This document shows, one piece after another, positions 16,081-22,884 of a DNA stretch of 26,351 bases. The stretch covers positions 1 through 26,351 of the forward strand of contig JAFGRF010000025.1 in assembly GCA_016935295.1 (NCBI GenBank). The letters run 5' to 3'. The position numbers and the translations under genes were made by a program. The DNA comes from Caldifarciminota bacterium (GTDB taxonomy: Bacteria; Hydrothermota; Tepidihabitantia; Tepidihabitantales; Tepidihabitantaceae). The notes below the pieces were generated by a model. That model ran no database searches, had not been told where the DNA came from, and worked only from the letters and a program-made list of their open reading frames with translations. The number at the start of each line of letters is the position of its first letter. Position 1 is the stretch's first letter.

Positions 16081-17466
16081 GTGTTCGGTCGCCTGAAGCG
16101 GGTCCACTTCGTTGGGATCGGCGGGGTCGGCATGTCCGGCATCGCGCTCGTGCTCAAGAACCTGGGCTTCGATGTGACGGGTTCGGACGTGAAGGAGAGC
16201 GACGCGACGCTGAAGCTGGCCGAGGCGGGAATCCGGGTCTCCATCGGCCATGACGCCGCGAACTGCGCCGATGCACAGGTCGTCGTTTACTCCTCGGCCG
16301 TCAGTTCCGAGAATCCGGAACTGGCGGCCGCGCGGGGACGTGATATACCCGTCATCCGCCGGGCCGAGATGCTGGCCGAGCTGATGCGGATGAAGTTCTC
16401 GGTAGCAATCTCCGGCAGCCACGGCAAGACGACCGTCACCTCGATGGTGGCGCACCTGATGGAGCGGGCCGGGCTCGACCCGACCAGCGTCATCGGCGGC
16501 CGGGTCATGGGCGCCGATGCCGGGGCCAAGCTCGGCCGGTCCGAGTACCTGGTGGCCGAGGCGGACGAGAGCGACCGTTCTTTCCTTGCCCTGTACCCGG
16601 CAATCGCCGTGGTCACGAACATCGAGCGCGAGCACCTTGATGTGTACCACGACCTGGCCGACATCAAACGCGAGTTCACCCGGTTCGTGAACCGGGTCCC
16701 GTTCTACGGCTCAGTGGTCCTCTGCATGGACTCGCCTGCGGTACGGTCCATCCGGCGCCGAGCCAAGCGTCGGGTGGTCACATATGCGGTAGAGGGGCGA
16801 GGGACCGGGGATGGGGGATGGGATTTCCGGGCCAGGGACATCCAGCTTTACGGATTCTCGAGTGCTTTTACCCTGCTCTACGGAGGCAAGGAAGTGGGCC
16901 GTTTCAACCTGCCGGTTCCCGGGGTACACAACGTGGCGAACGCCCTGGCCGCGCTCGCGACCGGCAGTGAACTCGGCATAGGTTTCGACGCAATGGCGCA
17001 GGCAATGGCCGTCTTCTCCGGAGTCCACCGCCGTCTTGAGAAGCTTGGGGAGAAGAACGGGATCGTGGTGTACGACGACTACGGACACCATCCAACCGAG
17101 GTCAGGGTTACCCTCGAGGCCCTGCGCCATGCCTTTCCCGACCGGCGCATTATGGTCGTGTTCCAGCCCCACCGGTACACGAGGACCAGGGCGCTGGCCG
17201 AAGAGTTCGGCACGTGCTTTGCCGCAGCCGACGAACTCATGTTGACGAAGATCTACGCGGCATCCGAGCCTGAAATTCCGGGCGTGGACGCGACGCTGAT
17301 ACTGCGAGCCGTTCAGGCGGCAGGCAAGCCTCCCGTCACCTACGTCCCGGAGATGGCCGACATGCCCGGCATGCTTGCCGGCAAGCTGCACAAAGGCGAT
17401 GTGGTCCTCATCGCCGGAGCTGGAAACATATGCACGATTGGCGCAGGAATCTTGGCGAAGCTGTAG
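16081..17466 (+). CDS. murC: UDP-N-acetylmuramate:L-alanine ligase MurC
   Basis: 461 residues. N-terminal UDP-binding HFVGIGGVGMSGIA (9-22), P-loop GSHGKTT (112-118), EADESDRSF, NIEREHLDVY, VPGVHNVANALAA, and the C-terminal DDYGHHPTEV and FQPHRYTRT blocks are all typical. It starts the stem peptide by adding L-alanine. The start is GTG at 16081, set by GGAGG at 16071-16075. In the central domain, residues about 238-249 (EGRGTGDGGW) are an extra loop encoded by GGGATGG-type heptads (16794-16828), placed where other MurC proteins run directly from the TYxx strand to xRARDI. It overlaps murB by 37 bases. Confidence 0.95.
   Translation: MFGRLKRVHFVGIGGVGMSGIALVLKNLGFDVTGSDVKESDATLKLAEAGIRVSIGHDAANCADAQVVVYSSAVSSENPELAAARGRDIPVIRRAEMLAELMRMKFSVAISGSHGKTTVTSMVAHLMERAGLDPTSVIGGRVMGADAGAKLGRSEYLVAEADESDRSFLALYPAIAVVTNIEREHLDVYHDLADIKREFTRFVNRVPFYGSVVLCMDSPAVRSIRRRAKRRVVTYAVEGRGTGDGGWDFRARDIQLYGFSSAFTLLYGGKEVGRFNLPVPGVHNVANALAALATGSELGIGFDAMAQAMAVFSGVHRRLEKLGEKNGIVVYDDYGHHPTEVRVTLEALRHAFPDRRIMVVFQPHRYTRTRALAEEFGTCFAAADELMLTKIYAASEPEIPGVDATLILRAVQAAGKPPVTYVPEMADMPGMLAGKLHKGDVVLIAGAGNICTIGAGILAKL
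16794..16828 (+). repeat. Heptanucleotide array (GGGATGG type) inside murC
   Basis: Four to five phased 7-mers of the form GGGRNNG, including two identical GGGATGG units at 16808-16821. Translated in frame as a Gly-rich loop of MurC. Confidence 0.7.
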
Positions 17467-18479
17467 CCGGCTGTGCGGCGGAGCTCAAGTTCGCCGAGCC
17501 GATGGCGAGGCATACGACCTTCCGCATCGGCGGGCTGGCCGACGCCTGGATCCGGGTCAATGACCGGCAAGCGCTCGCGTGCGTACTCCGCGCGTGTCGC
17601 GAGGCCGGCATACGGACGTGGCTGCTGGGCCGAGGCTCGAACGTGCTCGTATCCGATCAGGGCCTGCGCGGAGTGGTCATTTGCCTGGGCGGCGAGTTGG
17701 AACAGATAGAGGGGCCAGGGGCCAGGGGCGAGGGGCCACGGTCCGGACTCCAGTCTCCAGTCCCCAACCCCCAGTCCCTTTCCGCCGGCGCCGGCGCCGC
17801 GCTCGACGAAGTGGCGACCTTTGCCGAGGAGCAGGGCCTCGCTGGCGCGGAGTTCCTTGCCGGCATACCGGGCACGGTCGGCGGCGGGCTCCACTCCAAT
17901 GCCGGTGCATTCGGGCGCTCCCTTGGTGATATTGTTGCCGGCATCACGGTACTGGACCGGGACGGCAAGGAATCCGTGCTCACCGGCACGCTAATCCGGC
18001 GGGAGTATCGACGGCCGATGTTCGATGACGGGCTCGTCGCAGTCGAGGTCAAGCTGGAGTTTGCGGAAGGTCCAAGGTCGACGGTCCAAGGTCGAATGTC
18101 GGCCGCGCAGATTAGGGAACAGCGCTGGGCGAAGCATCCGACCGAGCCGTCGGTGGGCTCCTTCTTCCGCAACCCGGAAAAGGACGGAGAGAGAATTCCG
18201 GCCGGGAAACTCATCGAGCAGTGCGGGCTGAAGGGCAGGACCATCGGCGGGGCCAGGGTCTCGGAGAAGCACGCGAACTTCCTGGTCAACATCGGCAGGG
18301 CGCGGTTTGCGGACGTGTACGAACTGGTCCAGATTGTTAAGGCGACGGTCGAGGAACAGACCGGGATTCTGCTCGAGGAAGAAGTGCAGTACCTGCCAGG
18401 GCCGACCGTAGGCAGAAGTCAGAAGCCAGAAGTCAGAAGGCAGAATTCCCGGATCGGAGCGGCGAATGGCGGCAGATAG
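17430..18479 (+). CDS. murB: UDP-N-acetylenolpyruvoylglucosamine reductase MurB
   Basis: 349 residues, FAD-dependent, reducing UDP-GlcNAc-enolpyruvate to UDP-MurNAc. FAD-domain marks are HTTFRIGG (28-35), LGRGSNVLVSD, and GIPGTVGGGLHSNAG; the substrate domain has EYRRPMF, SVGSFFRNP with the proton-donor serine (244), GLKGRTIGGARVSEKHANFLVN and the final LEEEVQ. Three stretches do not belong to the family and each is heptad-repeat DNA: 94-118 (GPGARGEGPRSGLQSPVPNP), 213-222 (EGPRSTVQGR) and the tail 328-349 (GRSQKPEVRRQNS). They lie outside the motifs, so the enzyme may still work. The ATG at 17430 is inside murC, with GGAG and GGAAA upstream; the ATG at 17502 would cut into the conserved N-terminus. 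Confidence 0.93.
   Translation: MHDWRRNLGEAVAGCAAELKFAEPMARHTTFRIGGLADAWIRVNDRQALACVLRACREAGIRTWLLGRGSNVLVSDQGLRGVVICLGGELEQIEGPGARGEGPRSGLQSPVPNPQSLSAGAGAALDEVATFAEEQGLAGAEFLAGIPGTVGGGLHSNAGAFGRSLGDIVAGITVLDRDGKESVLTGTLIRREYRRPMFDDGLVAVEVKLEFAEGPRSTVQGRMSAAQIREQRWAKHPTEPSVGSFFRNPEKDGERIPAGKLIEQCGLKGRTIGGARVSEKHANFLVNIGRARFADVYELVQIVKATVEEQTGILLEEEVQYLPGPTVGRSQKPEVRRQNSRIGAANGGR
17711..17780 (+). repeat. Ten-unit heptanucleotide array with central dyad inside murB
   Basis: Ten 7-mers in unbroken phase. The first four are GGGGCCA type; after the turn they are of the complementary type, such as GACTCCA and GTCCCCA. The centre GTCCGGAC (17741-17748) is a perfect palindrome at about 17744.5, so left and right arms face each other in the same register. 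Translated in frame as MurB residues 94-118. Confidence 0.88.
18069..18096 (+). repeat. Heptanucleotide array (GGTCCAA type) inside murB
   Basis: Four phased 7-mers alternating GGTCCAA and GGTCGAM, giving MurB residues GPRSTVQGR between the substrate-domain strand LEFAE and MSAAQIREQR. Confidence 0.8.
18411..18445 (+). repeat. Heptanucleotide array (GKCAGAA type) at the 3' end of murB
   Basis: Five phased 7-mers of GKCAGAA/GCCAGAA form, translated as the MurB tail RSQKPEVRRQ. Same unit type as the array at 1411-1458. Confidence 0.85.
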
Positions 18480-18560
18480 GATTCCAGGATTCCGGGTTTC
18501 CAGGACTCCAGTGACTCATCTTTGGACACTTGATTCCTCGATTCATCGACCCTCGATTCC
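18479..18560 (+). repeat. Octanucleotide repeat arrays filling the murB-ftsA gap
   Basis: Two blocks with a mostly 8-base period: five units of GGATTCCA type at 18479-18518, and TCGATTCC-type units at 18530-18560 (one unit is 7 long). They occupy nearly all of the 97-base gap where ftsQ would normally lie. The ftsA ribosome-binding site GAGGAGGT (18566-18573) follows immediately. Confidence 0.8.
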
Positions 18561-18576
18561 TTCTTGAGGAGGTAGC

Positions 18577-19797
18577 ATGGCAAAAGCGAGGCGAACCGCG
18601 GCGGTGGACATCGGCAGCACCAAGATTGCCTGCCTGATTGCCGAAACCGACCACGCGGGAAAGACGACCATTGTCGGCCACGGCACGGCCGCGCCCGACG
18701 GGTTCAAGCAGGGCGTGGTCATCAACCTCGACAAGGCGGCGCAGTCAGTCGAGGCGGCGGCGAGGCAGTGCGAGCAGATGGCCGGCGGCAAGTTCAAGTC
18801 GTACCCGGTCTTCGCGGGTATTTCCGGCGAGCACATCAAGCACCTGACCGGGACGGCGGCGGTGCCCGTGCGGAAACCGCAGCGCGGCATCAGTCCGCGC
18901 GACGTCGAGGACGTCATCAAACAGGCGCAGACCGTCCGGCTGCCCAACGACGAGCAGATACTGCACGTCGTGCCGACGCAATTCGTGGTCGACGGCCAGA
19001 AGGGTGTGCGCAACCCGATCGGCCTGTTCGGGATCAGGCTCGAGGTTGAGGCGCTGCTGATCATCGGCGCGGTGACCGCTGTCGAAAACCTGTACCGGGT
19101 CATGGAACGGCTGGAGTCGCGGAACCGTTCGCTCGTGCTCCAGTCAATAGCGAGCCTGTACGGGGTCTGTGACGAGGAAGACAAGGAGCTCGGGGTCGTA
19201 CTGCTGGACATCGGCGGTGTGACTGACGTCTCCGTCTACCGCGACGGCGAGATCCGGTTCACCAAGCTGCTGCCGGTCGGGGCGACCAACATCACCAAGG
19301 ACGTCGTCATCGGCCTGCGCACGACCTTCCCGCAGGCGGAGGAGCTGAAACGGAAGTACGGCGCGGCCATGGCTACCCAGATCGAGAAAGACGAGGCGAT
19401 AGCGGTCGAAGATGCCTCGGGCCGCGGGCCCAGACAGGTCTCGCGCCGGCTGCTGGCCTCGGTCATCCAGCCGCGCGCCGAGGAGATTGTCACGCTGGCC
19501 GATGCCGAAGTCCGGAAGTCGGGTTTCGGCGAGGGCCTGTCGGCCGGGGTAGTGCTAACCGGTGGGGGCGCGGGCTTGAGCGGAATCGACCTGGTTGCCG
19601 AACAGGTATTCGGCATGCCGGTAAGGCTGGGCCGGCCGGACCGCATAGCCGGGCCGGCCGAGGTGACGAAGAACCCGAGCTTCGCCACCGCTGTCGGTCT
19701 GATTCGCTGCGGGGTCGAGGGCAAAGCAGCAAGTCAATTCCCGACGCCGGGCTTCTGGTCCGGAGTCGGCGAGGAAGTCAGAAGCTGGTTCTCGTGA
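18577..19797 (+). CDS. ftsA: Cell division protein FtsA (actin-like Z-ring membrane tether)
   Basis: 406 residues of the actin/Hsp70 ATPase superfamily. Phosphate-1 motif is AAVDIGSTKIACLIAE (8-23); the family-specific 1C region follows (GISGEHIKHLTG); the adenosine region is VVLTGGGAGLSGI; the C-terminus PGFWSGVGEEVRSWFS is the amphipathic membrane-targeting helix. The phosphate-2 loop reads DIGGVTDVSVY (211-221) where FtsA proteins usually have DIGGGTTD or DLGAGTTD, so it looks one residue short with a Gly to Val change. FtsA anchors FtsZ filaments and activates FtsWI. The start is ATG at 18577 with a strong GAGGAGGT. Confidence 0.94.
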   Translation: MAKARRTAAVDIGSTKIACLIAETDHAGKTTIVGHGTAAPDGFKQGVVINLDKAAQSVEAAARQCEQMAGGKFKSYPVFAGISGEHIKHLTGTAAVPVRKPQRGISPRDVEDVIKQAQTVRLPNDEQILHVVPTQFVVDGQKGVRNPIGLFGIRLEVEALLIIGAVTAVENLYRVMERLESRNRSLVLQSIASLYGVCDEEDKELGVVLLDIGGVTDVSVYRDGEIRFTKLLPVGATNITKDVVIGLRTTFPQAEELKRKYGAAMATQIEKDEAIAVEDASGRGPRQVSRRLLASVIQPRAEEIVTLADAEVRKSGFGEGLSAGVVLTGGGAGLSGIDLVAEQVFGMPVRLGRPDRIAGPAEVTKNPSFATAVGLIRCGVEGKAASQFPTPGFWSGVGEEVRSWFS

Positions 19798-19800
19798 CGG

Positions 19801-19874
19801 AAATGGTAAAGGGCGAAGAGTGAACAGAGAAGGACCGGTGGTGTTTCACCATTGGGAATTTACTATTCACATTT
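19801..19874 (+). repeat. Mirrored heptad arrays in the ftsA-ftsZ gap
   Basis: Five purine-rich 7-mers (19801-19835, such as GAAGAGT and GAACAGA) face four pyrimidine-rich ones (19847-19874, such as TACTATT and CACATTT) around a small hairpin TGGTG TTT CACCA (19839-19851). It fills most of the 96-base gap; the ftsZ ribosome-binding site follows the right arm. Confidence 0.72.
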
Positions 19875-19893
19875 GTCGAAACGGAGGCAAGGC

Positions 19894-20994
19894 ATGATCG
19901 AACCGGTAAAGGAAGAAAAGAACCTGACCCGAATCGGCGTATTCGGCGTCGGGGGCGCAGGGTGCAACGCAATAAACCACATGATCGATGCCGGCCTGTC
20001 CGGCGTCGAGCTGCATGCGGTCAACACCGACCTGCAGGCGCTGGGGATGTCGCTGTCGCCGAACAAGATCCAGATCGGCGCACAGCTCACCGGCGGCCTG
20101 GGGTCGGGAGGTGACCCGAAGATCGGCAAGCAGGCGGCCGACGAGTCGATTGAGCTGCTGCGCGAAGCCTTGTCCGGCTTCGACATGGTCTTTGTCGCGG
20201 CCGGAGAGGGCGGCGGCACCGGGACCGGCGCGGCGCCGGTCGTGGCCGAGGTCGCGAAGCGCAACGGTGCGCTCGTCGTTGCCGTAGTCACCAGGCCGTT
20301 CCATTTCGAAGGCAGAACGCGGGACGACCGTGCCCGCCGGGGCGTCGAGGCCCTGCGGCCGCATGTCGATACGCTCATCGTGCTCCCGAACGAACGGGTG
20401 CTCAGCGAGTACGGCGAAAAGCCGTGCTTCGAGGCATTCCGGCTGGCCGACGACGTGCTGCTCAATGCGGTCCGCGGCATCTCGGAAGTCGTCATCACCA
20501 AGCAGCTTATCAACATCGACTTCGCCGACGTCCGCGCCGTGATGTCGGAACGCGGCGGCGCCGTGATGTCGGTCGGCATGGCCTCGGGCGCGGGCCGGGC
20601 TTCGGAAGCCGCGCACCGGGCCCTGCAGTCGCCGCTGATAGAGGAGGTGATGGTGGAAAGCGCGCGGAAGATACTGCTCAACATCTCCGGCGACGAGTCG
20701 ATGACCCTCAAAGAAGTCGACGAGGCCGCGACCACCGTCTTCCACGCGACCAACGGCCAGGCCGACGTCCGCATGGGCGCAGCGCGCAACCACGACCTGC
20801 ACGAGAACCTGAAAGTGACGATGATCGCCACCGGCCTGTCCGACCCGCTGCCCAAGGTAGATGAAGTTTCGGACCTGCTGGCCGAGATGGAACTCTTCCC
20901 GTCCATCAAGAAGGCAGCGGGCAGGGAAGGCAGAATGCCGATCGACAAAGGTAACCTGGACATACCGACGTTCATCCGCCGGCAGATCGACTGA
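19894..20994 (+). CDS. ftsZ: Cell division GTPase FtsZ
   Basis: 366 residues, tubulin-like GTPase that builds the Z-ring. Nucleotide contacts: VGGAGCNAINHM, VNTDLQAL, the tubulin signature GGGTGTG (106-112, preceded by AGE rather than the usual AGM), and PNERVLS. The T7 synergy loop NIDFAD (207-212) supplies the catalytic acids. The disordered linker is very short (about 15-20 residues) before the conserved C-terminal peptide LDIPTFIRRQID, which binds FtsA. I use the ATG at 19894, preceded by GGAGG (19882-19886); an upstream in-frame TTG at 19852 would translate repeat DNA. Last gene of the operon, followed by another heptad array and hairpins. Confidence 0.96.
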   Translation: MIEPVKEEKNLTRIGVFGVGGAGCNAINHMIDAGLSGVELHAVNTDLQALGMSLSPNKIQIGAQLTGGLGSGGDPKIGKQAADESIELLREALSGFDMVFVAAGEGGGTGTGAAPVVAEVAKRNGALVVAVVTRPFHFEGRTRDDRARRGVEALRPHVDTLIVLPNERVLSEYGEKPCFEAFRLADDVLLNAVRGISEVVITKQLINIDFADVRAVMSERGGAVMSVGMASGAGRASEAAHRALQSPLIEEVMVESARKILLNISGDESMTLKEVDEAATTVFHATNGQADVRMGAARNHDLHENLKVTMIATGLSDPLPKVDEVSDLLAEMELFPSIKKAAGREGRMPIDKGNLDIPTFIRRQID

Positions 20995-21004
20995 CTTGAG
21001 GGAA

Positions 21005-21046
21005 GTGCAAAGTGGAACGGACAAAGGACGAAGGACAAAGGTGACC
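21005..21046 (+). repeat. Heptanucleotide array (GGACAAA type) after ftsZ
   Basis: Six phased 7-mers, the clearest being GGACAAA, GGACGAA and GGACAAA at 21019-21039. It starts 11 bases after the ftsZ stop. The rest of the 306-base space up to 21300 holds the hairpins listed next and no credible gene. Confidence 0.75.
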
Positions 21047-21109
21047 TAGTCCTCTGGACTTTCCGGGAGATTTCCGTACCGGGGTAACGCCTCCACCCCT
21101 GCCCGACAC

Positions 21110-21161
21110 GGGGCGGCCGCCAGGCCGCCCCTGCCGTTTCTACGAGCACACCCGGGCGGGT
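21110..21161 (+). repeat. Hairpin - GTTTCTACG - hairpin element downstream of ftsZ
   Basis: GGGGCGGCC (21110-21118) and GGCCGCCCC (21123-21131) form a perfect 9-bp stem with loop GCCA. GTTTCTACG (21136-21144) follows, then ACCCG GG CGGGT (21150-21161). Read on the minus strand it resembles the element in rsmH at 6629-6690. The strong first stem could also end dcw transcription, although there is no long T-tract. Confidence 0.5.
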
Positions 21162-21228
21162 CTGTAAACCTGATGCACCGCCTCCGCATCTCAGGCAGGC
21201 CGGAACGGAGAGTGCGCCACGTCACCAA

Positions 21229-21256
21229 AGGCCCGCGTCGCTACGGGTGCGGGCCT
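21229..21256 (-). terminator. Candidate terminator of the beta-propeller gene (possibly bidirectional)
   Basis: AGGCCCGC (21229-21236) and GCGGGCCT (21249-21256) make a perfect 8-bp stem with a 12-base loop, 45 bases after the minus-strand stop at 21301. On the minus strand TTTGG follows, a weak U-tract; on the plus strand the following GGGTGTTGTTGG is T-rich, so it could also stop read-through from ftsZ. Confidence 0.5.
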
Positions 21257-21300
21257 GGGTGTTGTTGGTCAGTCTGTGCGCCGTGTGGCTGCGCCGCGGT

Positions 21301-22764
21301 CTACTTCACCATCACCAGCCGCTCGCAGGAGACTCCGCCGTCCGGAGCCGACACCCTGACGAAGTAGTGGCCCGATGGCAGTCCGGCCAGGGAGAGGCGA
21401 TGAGCGCCCTGGCTCAGGCTGCCGTGCCACAGCTGCCTGCTGATGCCGCCGGTCAGGTCGCAGAGCCTGACGTCGTAGCGGCCGGAGTTCGGCACGGAGA
21501 GGACGAAGTACGGTGCGGCAGTTATGGTCGTCCGGGACACGGCTGGGACTGGACGGCAGGTGTGCTCGGCCACGCCGGTCAGGGCCGCGTACTCAAGCGT
21601 GAGGAGGTCGGTGCCGAACGTCAGCGAGTCGGTCACGTAGCCGACAATGATGGGGTTGCCGTCAGGGTCGCAGACAACGTCTCCGGCCTGGTCTTCATTG
21701 GGGCCACCATAGGTTGCAGTCCAAACCGTGTTGCCGGCAGAATCGAACTTCATCGTCACACAGTCGTGGGGGAAGTCGAACCCGGTATAGCCGGTTACGT
21801 AGATACCACCGGCCGAGTCGCAGCTCGTGCCCAGAAACCCGTCATCGGTGTTGAAGTCGACAACCCGCTGCCAGAGCAGCGTGCCGCTCGGGCTGTATTT
21901 CAGCACCAGTCCGTCACTCACCATGTCGGTCGCGCACCTGCCGACCATCACGATGTTGCCGCTGGGGTCGACCGCCACCGCCGAGCCCCCATCGTCCTGC
22001 TCCTGGTTGAACCGCCGGGTCCAGAGTGTGTCCCCGTCCGGCGTGAGCCGCAGGACCATGCAGTCAAAGTCGCTCATGTCGCCGACATAGGCGCAGGCGG
22101 CAATGTTGCCTGAGGGTTCGGCCGCCAGGCGGAAGCCGATCTCCAGCGGCGCGAGGTCGTAGGTCCGCATCCAGACCGTGTTGCCTGCCGTATCCAGCTT
22201 GGCAAACCACAGGTCGTAGCCGGTGCCGGTGTTGAACGCTCCCGAAAGGTATAGGTTGCCGTCCGTGTCGGTTGCCACGCCGGCAGTCATATAGCCGGTG
22301 TCAACCTTCAGCCACTTGCGCTCGCCCAGCGAGTCGTACTTGGCGGCATACGCCATCTCCTGCAGGTCACTGGCAAGTGCACCTCGAACCCGGCCGAATG
22401 CGTCCTGACGGCTCCGAAACGAGCTGCCGGCGTCCTTGAATATCAGGCTGTAGCCGGTCACGAAGACGTTCTGTTCGGCATCGAGGCAGACACTCATCCC
22501 GACATCGTCGGAGCCCGCATCGCAGGTGCGGGTCCAGATTGTGTCGCCGTCCCGGTCCATTCTCGCCACCAGGATGTCATTCGACGCACCGGTCCAGGCG
22601 CTGCCAGTAGCCGCCATTGCGTTCGCCCGCAAGGCGATACCGTAGCCGCACTCGTCCGCGCCCAGGTCCAGGCGCTTCACCCAGAGCGTGTCCGGGGTGG
22701 ATCCTGCGGCCATACCCAGCAGGCAGGCCATCATGGCCAGTGCCGCTGTCTTTGCTCTTACCAT
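21301..22764 (-). CDS. Secreted seven-repeat beta-propeller-like protein with C-terminal sorting domain
   Basis: 487 residues. The start is ATG at 22764, chosen because AGAAGGAG lies at 22779-22772; longer versions lack a signal sequence at the right place. A signal peptide (MVRAKTAALAMMACLLGMAAG) is followed by seven repeats of about 50-60 residues, each with a DT[LI]W-type strand (DTLWVKRLD, DTIWTRTCD, NTVWMRTYD, DTLWTRRFN, LLWQRVVD, NTVWTATYG, and a diverged ERKWLK) and a GNIxxxG turn, as in SBBP/PQQ-like propellers. The last 80 residues (from about VPAVSRTTITAAPYF to ERLVMVK) resemble Por/type IX secretion sorting modules (GRYDVRLCDLTG, LPSGHYFVRV). Role outside the cell unknown; the propeller fold is inferred from repeat count. 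Confidence 0.85.
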   Translation of the reverse strand: MVRAKTAALAMMACLLGMAAGSTPDTLWVKRLDLGADECGYGIALRANAMAATGSAWTGASNDILVARMDRDGDTIWTRTCDAGSDDVGMSVCLDAEQNVFVTGYSLIFKDAGSSFRSRQDAFGRVRGALASDLQEMAYAAKYDSLGERKWLKVDTGYMTAGVATDTDGNLYLSGAFNTGTGYDLWFAKLDTAGNTVWMRTYDLAPLEIGFRLAAEPSGNIAACAYVGDMSDFDCMVLRLTPDGDTLWTRRFNQEQDDGGSAVAVDPSGNIVMVGRCATDMVSDGLVLKYSPSGTLLWQRVVDFNTDDGFLGTSCDSAGGIYVTGYTGFDFPHDCVTMKFDSAGNTVWTATYGGPNEDQAGDVVCDPDGNPIIVGYVTDSLTFGTDLLTLEYAALTGVAEHTCRPVPAVSRTTITAAPYFVLSVPNSGRYDVRLCDLTGGISRQLWHGSLSQGAHRLSLAGLPSGHYFVRVSAPDGGVSCERLVMVK

Positions 22765-22797
22765 GCGGTCTCTCCTTCTACTTCCGGATCTTCGGGC

Positions 22798-22826
22798 ATT
22801 CTGCTGCCGCACCGGCGCTGTGCGAA
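22798..22826 (-). promoter_or_regulatory. Weak candidate promoter for the beta-propeller gene
   Basis: On the minus strand TTCGCA (22826-22821), 17-base spacer, CAGAAT (22803-22798). The -10 differs by one base from the TAGAAT used before mraZ and the lipoprotein gene. Transcription would start about 27 bases before the ATG. Confidence 0.33.
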
Positions 22827-22863
22827 CGCCAGTCTCGGGCGTCAGTTCGCAACAGAACGCCGG

Positions 22864-22884
22864 GTCCGCAGTCAGACGTCAGAC
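22864..22884 (+). repeat. Short heptanucleotide run (GTCAGAC type)
   Basis: Three phased 7-mers, two of them identical GTCAGAC (22871-22884). A minimal member of the heptad family. Confidence 0.45.

Noticed and set aside
17711..17780. CRISPR array
   Set aside because: Units are 7 bases with no unique spacers between them, and there are no cas genes in the window.
19852..19893. Upstream in-frame TTG start for ftsZ
   Set aside because: It would translate heptad-repeat DNA and ignores the GGAGG placed correctly for the ATG at 19894.
19863..21149. Two long minus-strand frames opposite ftsZ (385 and 428 codons)
   Set aside because: They mirror the ftsZ coding frame and show no recognisable motifs; Ser/Arg-rich or His/Arg-rich shadows.
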